This document shows, in pieces, positions 37,391-45,060 of a stretch of 64,000 nucleotides of DNA. Below the pieces are notes generated by a model. The model was not told the DNA's origin. It saw only the letters and a program-made list of their open reading frames with translations, and made no database searches. The translations under genes and the position numbers were made by a program. The stretch covers positions 124,001-188,000 of the forward strand of contig NZ_QWGR01000004.1 in NCBI RefSeq assembly GCF_003576475.1, in the 5' to 3' direction. This stretch comes from Maribellus luteus. GTDB taxonomy: Bacteria; Bacteroidota; Bacteroidia; Bacteroidales; Prolixibacteraceae. Position 1 is the first letter of the stretch. Each line of letters opens with the position of its first letter.

Positions 37391-37398
37391 TATCTTTG
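37391..37398 (+). promoter_or_regulatory. pheS promoter -7 box
   Basis: TATCTTTG is an exact TAnnTTTG match, followed by CGG as often seen. The leader to the pheS ATG would be about 19 nt. Confidence 0.65.
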
Positions 37399-37420
37399 CG
37401 GATCAATAAAATAGCGGATA

Positions 37421-38440
37421 ATGTTAGACAAAATCAAAGCATTACAGGAGGAGATCGATAAAATTGTCGCTTCAAGTAAGGAAGAAGTTGAAGAATTACG
37501 TATAAAATACATCAGCAAAAAAGGCCATATCAGCCAATTATTCAACGACTTTAAAACGGTTCCACCGGAACAGAAAAAGGAAGTTGGACAAGCAATCAAT
37601 GTACTTAAGCAATTTGCGCTTGATAAAATAAACGGACTCAAAGAAGGTTTTGAAAACAACGGCAGCGAATTATCGGGCATTGATTTAACCATGCCGGGTG
37701 AACCGATGAAACTTGGCACCCGTCACCCGCTTTCGCTGGTAAAAAACGAAATATTGGGTATTTTCTCGCGTCTTGGTTTTACAGTTGCTGAAGGACCTGA
37801 AATCGAAGACGACTGGCATGTATTTTCTGCGCTGAACTTTGCTCCTGAGCACCCGGCGCGCGATATGCAGGACACTTTCTTTATCGAAAAAGATCCGGAT
37901 GTGCTGTTGCGCACACACACCTCAAGTGTACAAATACGTGTGATGGAGCATACCCAACCGCCCATCCGTATGGTTTTCCCGGGACGTGTATTCCGAAACG
38001 AAGCCATATCAGCGCGTTCACATTGCATTTTTCACCAGATAGAAGGTCTGTATGTGGATGAGAATGTTTCGTTTGCCGACCTTAAACAAACACTGCTTCA
38101 GTTTGCAAAAGAGTTGTTTGGCGAAAATACCAAAATTCGTCTTCGGCCATCGTACTTTCCGTTTACCGAGCCAAGTGCCGAAATGGATGTAAGTTGTTCG
38201 ATTTGTGGTGGCGAAGGCTGTAATGTTTGCAAATATACCGGCTGGTTAGAAATTTTAGGCTGCGGAATGGTAGATCCGAATGTACTGGAACTTTGTAACA
38301 TCGACAGCCGCAAATACACCGGTTTTGCCTTTGGAATGGGAATTGAACGAATTACGATGTTGCGTTACGGCATAAAAGACATTCGTCATTTCTTTGAAAA
38401 CGATGTTCGCTTTTTAAAGCAATTTGAATCCGCTACATAG
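37421..38440 (+). CDS. pheS: phenylalanine--tRNA ligase alpha subunit
   Basis: The 339-residue class II synthetase subunit has an N-terminal coiled coil (about 1-85) that binds tRNA. Motif 2 is FRNEAISARSHCIFHQIEGL, a Zn/Cys loop CSICGGEGCNVC lies before the last strand, and motif 3 is GFAFGMGIERITMLRYGI. It forms the alpha2-beta2 enzyme with PheT, whose gene is not adjacent; separate pheS and pheT are usual in Bacteroidota. It has its own promoter and terminator. Confidence 0.97.
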   Translation: MLDKIKALQEEIDKIVASSKEEVEELRIKYISKKGHISQLFNDFKTVPPEQKKEVGQAINVLKQFALDKINGLKEGFENNGSELSGIDLTMPGEPMKLGTRHPLSLVKNEILGIFSRLGFTVAEGPEIEDDWHVFSALNFAPEHPARDMQDTFFIEKDPDVLLRTHTSSVQIRVMEHTQPPIRMVFPGRVFRNEAISARSHCIFHQIEGLYVDENVSFADLKQTLLQFAKELFGENTKIRLRPSYFPFTEPSAEMDVSCSICGGEGCNVCKYTGWLEILGCGMVDPNVLELCNIDSRKYTGFAFGMGIERITMLRYGIKDIRHFFENDVRFLKQFESAT

Positions 38441-38465
38441 AAAGAAATCACTAAAATATAGCATG

Positions 38466-38494
38466 AAAAAGGAGTCCTAAACAGGCTCCTTTTT
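38466..38494 (+). terminator. pheS terminator
   Basis: AAAAAGGAG(T)CC pairs with GGCTCCTTTTT with one bulged T, followed by further T residues, 26 nt after the pheS stop. Confidence 0.85.
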
Positions 38495-38640
38495 TTGTAT
38501 TTTAACTCGAGATATTTCTTCCCCGATAAACAACATTTCATCCAAAAATTACGTTTGTTTCATCTAACTATCACGTTAACACGAATTTAACAAAACTGTT
38601 TTTTAACACATGTTATATAGCATGTTATAAATGAATGTTC

Positions 38641-38648
38641 TAACTTTG
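38641..38648 (+). promoter_or_regulatory. promoter -7 box for the 55-residue membrane protein gene
   Basis: TAACTTTG is an exact TAnnTTTG match. The transcript would carry a leader of about 120 nt. The rest of the 333-bp gap (38441-38773) holds the pheS terminator and AT-rich DNA only. Confidence 0.5.
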
Positions 38649-38773
38649 CTGAATACTTTTTAGTCTTTTATTGGCTTTAGAGCTTGATTTTAACCATCCG
38701 GGATTGGATTACAGAGAGAAAACAAACAAGAAGCATCTAATTTTTAAAATCCTGGATATCAAATAGAAAACAG

Positions 38774-38941
38774 ATGAAAACTCAAACAGATCAGAATCAG
38801 ATCGTCATTAAAACCGACACTGAAAATGAGAAGAAAATGTTGCCCATGAACATGCTGTTCACTTTGGCAGCTGGAGCAATTGCCGGAGTGGCAGTTATCT
38901 TCGGCCTCTTTTGGGCCGTAGAAAAATTACTCGGAATGTAA
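38774..38941 (+). CDS. small single-pass membrane protein (55 residues)
   Basis: This short frame reads MKTQTDQNQIVIKTDTENE, then a Lys/Met-rich junction, one membrane helix (about 27-50: FTLAAGAIAGVAVIFGLFWAV) and the tail EKLLGM. The N-terminal 20 residues are polar and Gln/Asp/Thr-rich. It is bounded by an exact promoter box 126 nt upstream and a strong terminator 21 nt downstream, which supports a real monocistronic gene. No family recognised. The topology is probably N-in if the Lys pair before the helix obeys the positive-inside rule. Confidence 0.7.
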   Translation: MKTQTDQNQIVIKTDTENEKKMLPMNMLFTLAAGAIAGVAVIFGLFWAVEKLLGM

Positions 38942-38961
38942 TTTCTGTACAATACACAACT

Positions 38962-38989
38962 GAAAAGCTTGCCACTTGGCAAGCTTTTC
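38962..38989. terminator. strong intrinsic terminator
   Basis: A perfect 12-bp stem (38962-38973 with 38978-38989) with a 4-nt loop is followed by TTGTTTTA. It ends the small membrane protein gene and may also serve the convergent aldo/keto reductase gene. Confidence 0.9.
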
Positions 38990-39025
38990 TTGTTTTATAG
39001 CGTTTTCAATTTCTCCCGGTTTTAT

Positions 39026-40012
39026 TTATCCTTTCAAAATACGTTCAATCTCGGCCAGTTCTTCGTCGAAGAATGAGAGCTTTTTAAGCGTTTCTACGTT
39101 GTTTTCGATCTGCCGAACCGAACTGGCTCCAACTAATACTGAAGTGATGCGTTTGTCTCTTAAAACCCACGCCAAAGCCATTTGTGCCAACGACTGACCG
39201 CGTTCCAACGCAATTTGATTCAACTTTACAATTTTTTCGTAGGCAGAATCAACATGCTCTTTCTTTAAAAACACTTCGCGGGTAGCCCTCGAACCTTCCG
39301 GTATTCCGTTTAAGTATTTATCGGTTAAAAGTCCCTGTGCCAGCGGCGAAAATGGAATACAACCAATGCCTTCGTGCTCCAGCACATCCAGTAATTCGTC
39401 CTCCACCCACCGTTCAAACATCGAATATTTGGGCTGATGAATTAAGCAAGGTGTCCCCAATTCCTTTAAAATACGGGCAGCTTCACGCGCCATTTCTGCC
39501 GGGTAATTCGAAATACCAACGTAAAGAGCCTTCCCGGATCTGACCGCCTGATCGAGTGCCATCATCGTTTCTTCCAGCGGCGTATCCGGATCGGGACGGT
39601 GCGAATAAAAAATATCGACATACTCCAGCCCCATTCGCTTCAAACTCTGATCAAGACTCGACAATACATACTTGCGACTTCCCCACTCTCCATACGGTCC
39701 CGGCCACATTAAATAACCGGCTTTGGTAGAAATAATCAGTTCATCGCGGTAAGGCTTAAAATCCTGTTTCAGAATCTTGCCAAAATTTTCTTCAGCCGAT
39801 CCCGGTGGCGGCCCGTAATTATTGGCCAGATCAAAGTGCGTAATACCCAGGTCGAATGCCCGGTGCAGAATTGCCCGTCCGTTTTCAAAAACATCAATTC
39901 CTCCGAAGTTGTGCCATAAACCGAGCGAAACGGCAGGTAGTTTAAGCCCCCATTTGCCACATCGGTTGTATTTCATGGTATTGTAACGACTTTCTTTTGC
40001 GATATACGTCAT
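39026..40012 (-). CDS. aldo/keto reductase, L-glyceraldehyde 3-phosphate reductase (YghZ) type
   Basis: The 328-residue AKR carries the AKR14/Kvbeta-type motif NNYGPPPGSAEENFG, with the catalytic Tyr after DLANN and Lys in STKAGYLMWPGPYG. NADPH-binding elements at the C-terminus include LVGASSVRQIENNVETL. The opening (YIAKESRYNTMKYNRCGKWGLKLPAVSLGLWHNFG) matches the YghZ group along its whole length, supporting the chosen start. Members reduce L-glyceraldehyde 3-phosphate and detoxify methylglyoxal. It appears monocistronic. Confidence 0.9.
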   Translation of the reverse strand: MTYIAKESRYNTMKYNRCGKWGLKLPAVSLGLWHNFGGIDVFENGRAILHRAFDLGITHFDLANNYGPPPGSAEENFGKILKQDFKPYRDELIISTKAGYLMWPGPYGEWGSRKYVLSSLDQSLKRMGLEYVDIFYSHRPDPDTPLEETMMALDQAVRSGKALYVGISNYPAEMAREAARILKELGTPCLIHQPKYSMFERWVEDELLDVLEHEGIGCIPFSPLAQGLLTDKYLNGIPEGSRATREVFLKKEHVDSAYEKIVKLNQIALERGQSLAQMALAWVLRDKRITSVLVGASSVRQIENNVETLKKLSFFDEELAEIERILKG

Positions 40013-40126
40013 AATTCAATGTTTAATTTGTACTAAAATTAACCATTTTATCGCGGGTTCGTTCAAATGATCGGCTGTTCTTTGAATACTCACCCCGAAA
40101 GAAGCCCGGTATTCATTCATTTTCAT

Positions 40127-40134
40127 TAATTTTG
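40127..40134 (+). promoter_or_regulatory. rbfA promoter -7 box
   Basis: TAATTTTG is an exact TAnnTTTG match, with a predicted leader of about 16 nt before the rbfA ATG. Confidence 0.55.
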
Positions 40135-40153
40135 AAGCCAATAACAGACAATC

Positions 40154-40498
40154 ATGGAACAATTCAGCACTCGTCAAAATAAAATTTCAAAACTCGTCCA
40201 TCGCGAAATGGCCGACATTTTATTAAAAGTCAACAAAACGCAATTTGCAGGAAAATTAATTAGCGTAACCGTTGTAAGGGTTACCAAAGACCTGGGTATT
40301 GCACGTGTTTATCTGAGTATTTTCCCTTCAGAATTTGCCAAAGAAATACTGAAAGAAATACAGTTAATCAGTAAACAATTAAGGGGAGAACTTGGTAGAA
40401 AGGTTGGAAAAAGCCTGCGCGTAATTCCTGATCTTGAGTTTTACATCGACGACAGTCTGGACTATATTGAAAACATCGACAACCTGCTGAAAGTGTAA
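40154..40498 (+). CDS. rbfA: ribosome-binding factor A
   Basis: The 114-residue KH-like protein has STRQNKISKLVHREMADIL, the central SVTVVRVTKDLGIARVYLSIF strand region and the end VIPDLEFYIDDSLDYIENID, all typical of RbfA. It matures the 5' end of 16S rRNA in the 30S subunit. The permease gene begins 31 nt downstream, a common pair in Bacteroidota, so the two are probably cotranscribed. Confidence 0.96.
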   Translation: MEQFSTRQNKISKLVHREMADILLKVNKTQFAGKLISVTVVRVTKDLGIARVYLSIFPSEFAKEILKEIQLISKQLRGELGRKVGKSLRVIPDLEFYIDDSLDYIENIDNLLKV

Positions 40499-40529
40499 AT
40501 TCTTCGAATAGTTACCAACAGATACTACT

Positions 40530-41762
40530 TTGAACTTACCATTTTTTATTGCCAAGAGATACCTGGTTTCCAAAAAGAAACAAAATATTATTAACATAAT
40601 ATCAGGAATTTCAATGGCAGGAATTGTTGTGGGTGCCATGGCCATAATCATTATCGTTTCGGTGATGAATGGTTTCACACAACTGATAGGCATTTTTTAC
40701 AGCGATTTCGATCCGGATCTTAAAATCACTCCGGCCGAAGGAAAAATGTTTGATCCGGCTGAAATTGACGTTCAGAAAATAAAGGAAGTTCCCGGGGTTG
40801 TGTCGTATTCCGAAGTAATTGAAGAAGTGGCCATGCTAAAGTACGGGAAACAACAATACCCGGCTACCGTGAAAGGCGTTCCGGCCAACTATAACCAATA
40901 CACCAATATAGAAAAGCTACTTACTGAGGGCTCGTATTACTTTGAAAAACAGGGTATCGATTATGCCATCGTCGGACAAGGTGTTGCCAACTACCTTAGC
41001 GCAGGAGTTTCGTTTCTTGATCCTATTGATATTTATGTTCCTAAAAAAGGCCGGCAATTTTCATTAAATCCTTCCCGGTCCATAAATCATGGTTACTTAT
41101 ATCCAGCAGGCATTTTTTCGGTTTTGGAAGAAATTGATGCGCAATATATTCTGGTCTCGGATACGTATGCAAAAGAGCTTTTTGAAAGCGGAAATAAAGT
41201 ATCTGCCATTGAATTGGATGTGGACGATTCAGCCTCAATCAATGAAATTCAGAAAAAGATTCAGGGAATTTTAGGTGAAAAGTTTCACGTGAAAAACAAG
41301 GAAGAACAGCACGACCTGGTATTTAAAACCATGAAATCGGAAAAATGGGCCGTTTACTTTATCCTTATTTTCATTTTGCTGCTTGCCTCAGGGAATATGA
41401 TCGGCAATTTAACCATGCTTTATATCGATAAAAAGGAAGACATTACGATATTAAAAAGTATGGGATTAACCACTCAAAACATAAACCGTATTTTTTTATA
41501 CCAAGGTTGGATCATTTCTTTTGTGGGAGGTACTGTCGGAACATTGCTTGGAATCTTTGTTTGCTGGCTTCAGATTGAATTCGAACTGATAAAACTTCCC
41601 GGCGCAAATGGTTCTTTTGTAATTTCTGCCTATCCGGTTAGCATTATGCTTAGTGACGTTATTCTCGCCTTTCTGGCTGTCCTCTCAATAGGTTTTTTGG
41701 CATCCTGGTACCCGGTAAAATTCATGTCCCAAAAACATCTCTCCGAAACAAATATTAATTAG
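40530..41762 (+). CDS. LolC/LolE-type ABC transporter permease (FtsX/MacB superfamily)
   Basis: The 410-residue protein starts at TTG. It has one N-terminal helix (GISMAGIVVGAMAIIIIVSVM) after the conserved FFIAKRYLVSKKKQNIINII segment, a large periplasmic domain (about 45-265) and three C-terminal helices (ILIFILLLASGNMIGNL and two more). This is the LolC/E layout, which extracts lipoproteins from the inner membrane for sorting to the outer membrane. The ATPase partner is not in the window. A parS-like site lies inside the gene at 41281-41296. The start TTG is 31 nt after rbfA; no ATG fits as well. Confidence 0.87.
   Translation: MNLPFFIAKRYLVSKKKQNIINIISGISMAGIVVGAMAIIIIVSVMNGFTQLIGIFYSDFDPDLKITPAEGKMFDPAEIDVQKIKEVPGVVSYSEVIEEVAMLKYGKQQYPATVKGVPANYNQYTNIEKLLTEGSYYFEKQGIDYAIVGQGVANYLSAGVSFLDPIDIYVPKKGRQFSLNPSRSINHGYLYPAGIFSVLEEIDAQYILVSDTYAKELFESGNKVSAIELDVDDSASINEIQKKIQGILGEKFHVKNKEEQHDLVFKTMKSEKWAVYFILIFILLLASGNMIGNLTMLYIDKKEDITILKSMGLTTQNINRIFLYQGWIISFVGGTVGTLLGIFVCWLQIEFELIKLPGANGSFVISAYPVSIMLSDVILAFLAVLSIGFLASWYPVKFMSQKHLSETNIN
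41281..41296. other. parS-like ParB binding site (inside permease gene)
   Basis: AGTTTCACGTGAAAAA matches the parS consensus TGTTTCACGTGAAACA at 14 of 16 positions. The 12-base core GTTTCACGTGAA is intact. Confidence 0.65.
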
Positions 41763-41900
41763 ATGAAATTCATCAGCGAATTTGCTCTTTGTTTGTTCTA
41801 ACTTTAGGTCAGAAATTAAATTTATACTACTTACTTTCTAAATATTTAACAAAGTTTTATTCTTTTGCAGAAAGAAAAGTAACATCAATTAAATACGATT

Positions 41901-42929
41901 ATGAAGGCAATTGTTAAAAGTAAACCGGAAAGAGGTTTGTGGATGGAAGAAGTACCAATTCCAAAGCCCGGCCCCAACGATATATTGTTAAAAGTAAAAA
42001 AAGCAGCCCTTTGCGGTACCGATTTGCATATTTACAAATGGGACGAATGGGCCCAGCAAACCATTAAAACGCCTGTTATTATTGGTCACGAATACATGGG
42101 AACTGTTGTGGAAGTTGGCTCGGAGGTTGACCGTGTAAAAGTTGGTGAACGCGTAACCGTTGAAGGCCATATTTCATGTGGATTCTGTCGTAACTGCCGC
42201 CGTGGCCGCCAGCACATTTGTGACAATACGATTGGAATTGGTGTGCAACGCGACGGCGGTTTTGCTGAATACATTGCAGTGCCGGCTAAAAACGTGCTCC
42301 ACATCGACGACCGTATTTCAGACGAAATGATGGCCATTATGGACCCGCTGGGCAACGCAACGCACACTGCCTTATCGTTCCCGCTTTTGGGAGAAGACGT
42401 ACTGATTACAGGGATTGGTGGCCCGATCGGAGCCATGGCTGTTGCTATCTGTAAATTTGCAGGTGCCCGTAATGTTATCGGAACCGACTTAAGCAAATAC
42501 CGCCGTGATTTGGCTCGTAAAATGGGCGCCACGCGCGTGATCGATCCAACCAAAGAAAGCATTAAAGAAGCAATGGCTACCCACAATATGATAAGTGGTT
42601 TCGACATTGGTCTGGAATGTTCAGGGTCTCCCATCGCCTTTAACGACATGGTTAACCACATGTACAACGGCGGAAAAATCAGTCTTTTAGGTCTGCTTCC
42701 TCAAAGTACCCAAATCAACTGGAGCCGTTTGATTTTTAAAGGATTAACACTGAAAGGCATTTACGGCCGTGAAATGTACGAAACCTGGTATCATATGGAA
42801 ATGATGCTTACTTCGGGATTAGATATTTCGCCCATTATTACTCACCGTTTTAAGGCTGAAGATTTTCAACAGGCTTTTGACATCATGGAAAGCGGTGAAT
42901 GCGGTAAAATTATCCTTGACTGGGAATAA
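41901..42929 (+). CDS. tdh: L-threonine 3-dehydrogenase
   Basis: The 342-residue zinc-dependent medium-chain dehydrogenase has catalytic Zn ligands in ALCGTDLHIY and GHEYMGTVVEVG. The structural Zn site uses four Cys (GHISCGFCRNCRRGRQHIC). The Rossmann motif is TGIGGPIGAMAVA, and the C-terminal GLLPQSTQINWSRLIFKGL identifies Tdh. It oxidises threonine to 2-amino-3-ketobutyrate, which Kbl (not in the window) cleaves to glycine and acetyl-CoA. A parS site and a terminator follow the stop. Confidence 0.95.
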   Translation: MKAIVKSKPERGLWMEEVPIPKPGPNDILLKVKKAALCGTDLHIYKWDEWAQQTIKTPVIIGHEYMGTVVEVGSEVDRVKVGERVTVEGHISCGFCRNCRRGRQHICDNTIGIGVQRDGGFAEYIAVPAKNVLHIDDRISDEMMAIMDPLGNATHTALSFPLLGEDVLITGIGGPIGAMAVAICKFAGARNVIGTDLSKYRRDLARKMGATRVIDPTKESIKEAMATHNMISGFDIGLECSGSPIAFNDMVNHMYNGGKISLLGLLPQSTQINWSRLIFKGLTLKGIYGREMYETWYHMEMMLTSGLDISPIITHRFKAEDFQQAFDIMESGECGKIILDWE

Positions 42930-42932
42930 CAC

Positions 42933-42948
42933 TGTTTCACGTGAAAAT
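42933..42948. other. parS-like ParB binding site (after tdh)
   Basis: TGTTTCACGTGAAAAT matches TGTTTCACGTGAAACA at 14 of 16 positions, with the first 14 in a row identical. It lies 4 nt after the tdh stop codon. Confidence 0.75.
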
Positions 42949-42953
42949 ATACT

Positions 42954-42983
42954 AAAGGGGAGTCGTAGTTGATTCCCCTTTTT
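42954..42983 (+). terminator. tdh terminator
   Basis: AAAGGGGAGTC pairs with GATTCCCCTTT (one G-U) around GTAGTT and is followed by TTTTATTT. Confidence 0.85.
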
Positions 42984-43013
42984 ATTTGAGTTTCGGTGAA
43001 TTGGTATTTCGAC

Positions 43014-43021
43014 TACCTTTG
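43014..43021 (+). promoter_or_regulatory. rsgA promoter -7 box
   Basis: TACCTTTG is an exact TAnnTTTG match. Because transcription would begin near 43025, the ATG at 42996 cannot be used, and the TTG at 43038 becomes the start of rsgA. Confidence 0.6.
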
Positions 43022-43037
43022 CAGCAAAAGAAATATT

Positions 43038-43988
43038 TTGAAACAAGGACTGGTCATAAAATCTACGGGAAGCTGGTATACAGTTGAGGACGAACAGGGA
43101 AATACTTTTGAATGCAAGATCAAAGGGAACTTTCGCATTAAAGGCATTAAAAACACAAATCCCGTCACAGTAGGCGACAGGGTAACCTTCACCCTGCAAT
43201 CGGTATCTGCCGACGAGAAAGAGGCTAAAATAGGCCTTATAAGCGCCATTTCGGAGCGAAGGAACTACATTATCCGGCGCTCGATAAATCTTTCAAAACA
43301 AGCACACATTATTGCGGCGAATATCGATCAGGCAGTTCTTATTGCAACTATCGATTACCCGGTTACCACAACTACTTTTATCGATCGTTACCTGGCTTCT
43401 GCCGAAGCTTACCGCATACCGGTTATGTTGGTTTTCAACAAAACAGACAGATACGATTCCGCACAACTGGAAAAAATGGAAGAATTGATTTCGATCTATG
43501 AAAATATTGGATATAAATGCCTGACAACATCAGCAGGTAGTGGCGCAGGCGTAGAAGAACTCAAAAATGCCCTTAAAGACAAAACAAATGTAGTAAACGG
43601 GCATAGCGGAGTAGGAAAATCAACCTTGATCAATTTGATCCAACCTGGGCTAAACCTTAAAACCATGGAGATTTCTGATCTGCACAAAACCGGTAAACAT
43701 ACTACCACCTTTTCACAGCTTTTTAAGCTGGATTTTGGCGGCTATATTATCGATACTCCGGGAATAAAAGCCTTTGGTATGCTGGAGATGGAACCGTGGG
43801 AAATTTCGCATTATTTTGTAGAAATATTCAAAATCTCTAAAAATTGTCAATACAACAATTGTTCGCACACGCACGAACCGGGTTGTGCGGTTAAGGCAGC
43901 GGTAGATAATGGAGAAATTGCTCCGTCGAGATTTATCAGTTATTTGGGTCTTTTGGAAGGAGACGAAAAATACCGACCTGCTTTTTAA
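43038..43988 (+). CDS. rsgA: small ribosomal subunit biogenesis GTPase RsgA
   Basis: A circularly permuted GTPase of 316 residues: N-terminal OB fold (GLVIKSTGSWYTVEDEQG), then G4 (FNKTD) before G1 (GHSGVGKST) and G3 (DTPG). A C-terminal zinc site follows (NCQYNNCSHTHEPGC). It checks maturation of the 30S decoding region and releases late assembly factors. The TTG start at 43038 fits both the family N-terminus and the promoter box; a longer ATG-started frame would have 14 extra residues preceding the promoter. Confidence 0.94.
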   Translation: MKQGLVIKSTGSWYTVEDEQGNTFECKIKGNFRIKGIKNTNPVTVGDRVTFTLQSVSADEKEAKIGLISAISERRNYIIRRSINLSKQAHIIAANIDQAVLIATIDYPVTTTTFIDRYLASAEAYRIPVMLVFNKTDRYDSAQLEKMEELISIYENIGYKCLTTSAGSGAGVEELKNALKDKTNVVNGHSGVGKSTLINLIQPGLNLKTMEISDLHKTGKHTTTFSQLFKLDFGGYIIDTPGIKAFGMLEMEPWEISHYFVEIFKISKNCQYNNCSHTHEPGCAVKAAVDNGEIAPSRFISYLGLLEGDEKYRPAF

Positions 43989-44004
43989 AAACAATAGATA
44001 AAAT

Positions 44005-45060
44005 CTATTCCGACGATTCTATAAAACCCCCACCCACTAATCGGTCGCCATCATAAAAAACAGCGGTTTGCCCGGGCGAAATCATCGCCTCAGGTTTTAA
44101 TAATTCGACCTCTGCCCTAGCCTCGTTTAAAATACGCAATCTACAGGGCGTTTCCTGAAGCCTGTACCTTACCTTTACTGTAAGCTCCATACCTCTAATA
44201 ACAGCCTCTTTATCAATAAAATAATAGTCCTTCAAATAGATTTTACTCCGGTATAAATCCTCGTATTTTGCCAACACAATTTCGTTGCTATCCAGACGAA
44301 TTTCGGACACAAAAACCGGAAAATTGAGATTTAAACCTAAGCCTCGGCGTTGTCCGATCGTATAATTGGCTATCCCTTGATGTATCCCTAAAATTTCACC
44401 ATTATGATAAATAAAATTTCCGGGACGAGATTGAATTCCGTTTTCTTCGAGAAACTTTCGATAGTTATTCCCTTCAATAAAACAGATACCCAGGCTATCT
44501 TTTTTCTCAGACAAACGAACAAATCCTTTTTCAAACGCCTGTTCTCTAACCTCACTTTTTTGATACTCGCCAAGCGGAAAAAGTAAACGGTCAACGATTT
44601 CCCTTTTCAGTCCCCAAAGAAAAAAAGTCTGATCTTTATCCGGATCATCTCCTGCAAACAAGAACTTCTTATTATTATAAATTCCTGTTTTTACATAATG
44701 ACCGGTTGAAATATTATAGCAGTTATTATCGTTTGCATACTTCTCCAGGTAATGAAATTTCAATTGTGGATTACAGTAGGCACACGGAAAAGGAGTTCTT
44801 CCCTGAAGGTATTCGTTGATAAAATAATGTATGATTGTATTTTTAAACTCTTGCCTTAGATCAACGATAATATGCGGAATATCGAGTTTTTGGGCCAACT
44901 CTTTTGCATCTCTAAAATTTCCTTCGCATTGTTCGTCGGAACCACTAAATTGAAAGCTTATGCCGGTAACATCAAAACCATTTTCCTTTAAAATAACAGC
45001 CGACATAGAACTATCTATTCCGCCGCTCATTCCCAGCAAAACCCTTTTATTTGCTTCCAT
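44005..45060 (-). CDS. mnmA: tRNA-specific 2-thiouridylase MnmA
   Basis: A 351-residue enzyme with the PP-loop GMSGGIDSSMSA, the catalytic Cys in FPCAYCNPQLKF, and the second Cys in LGICFIEGNNYRKFL, followed by beta domains. It thiolates U34 of tRNAs for Glu, Gln and Lys. The ATG at 45060 was chosen because MEANKRVLLGMSGG is the normal family N-terminus; it overlaps uvrC by 14 nt. It is the last gene of the long minus-strand operon, which also encodes MnmG, acting on the same wobble uridine. Confidence 0.95.
   Translation of the reverse strand: MEANKRVLLGMSGGIDSSMSAVILKENGFDVTGISFQFSGSDEQCEGNFRDAKELAQKLDIPHIIVDLRQEFKNTIIHYFINEYLQGRTPFPCAYCNPQLKFHYLEKYANDNNCYNISTGHYVKTGIYNNKKFLFAGDDPDKDQTFFLWGLKREIVDRLLFPLGEYQKSEVREQAFEKGFVRLSEKKDSLGICFIEGNNYRKFLEENGIQSRPGNFIYHNGEILGIHQGIANYTIGQRRGLGLNLNFPVFVSEIRLDSNEIVLAKYEDLYRSKIYLKDYYFIDKEAVIRGMELTVKVRYRLQETPCRLRILNEARAEVELLKPEAMISPGQTAVFYDGDRLVGGGFIESSE

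Noticed and set aside
42996-43037. ATG start for rsgA at 42996
   Set aside because: It lies upstream of the exact promoter box at 43014-43021 and adds residues absent from the family N-terminus.
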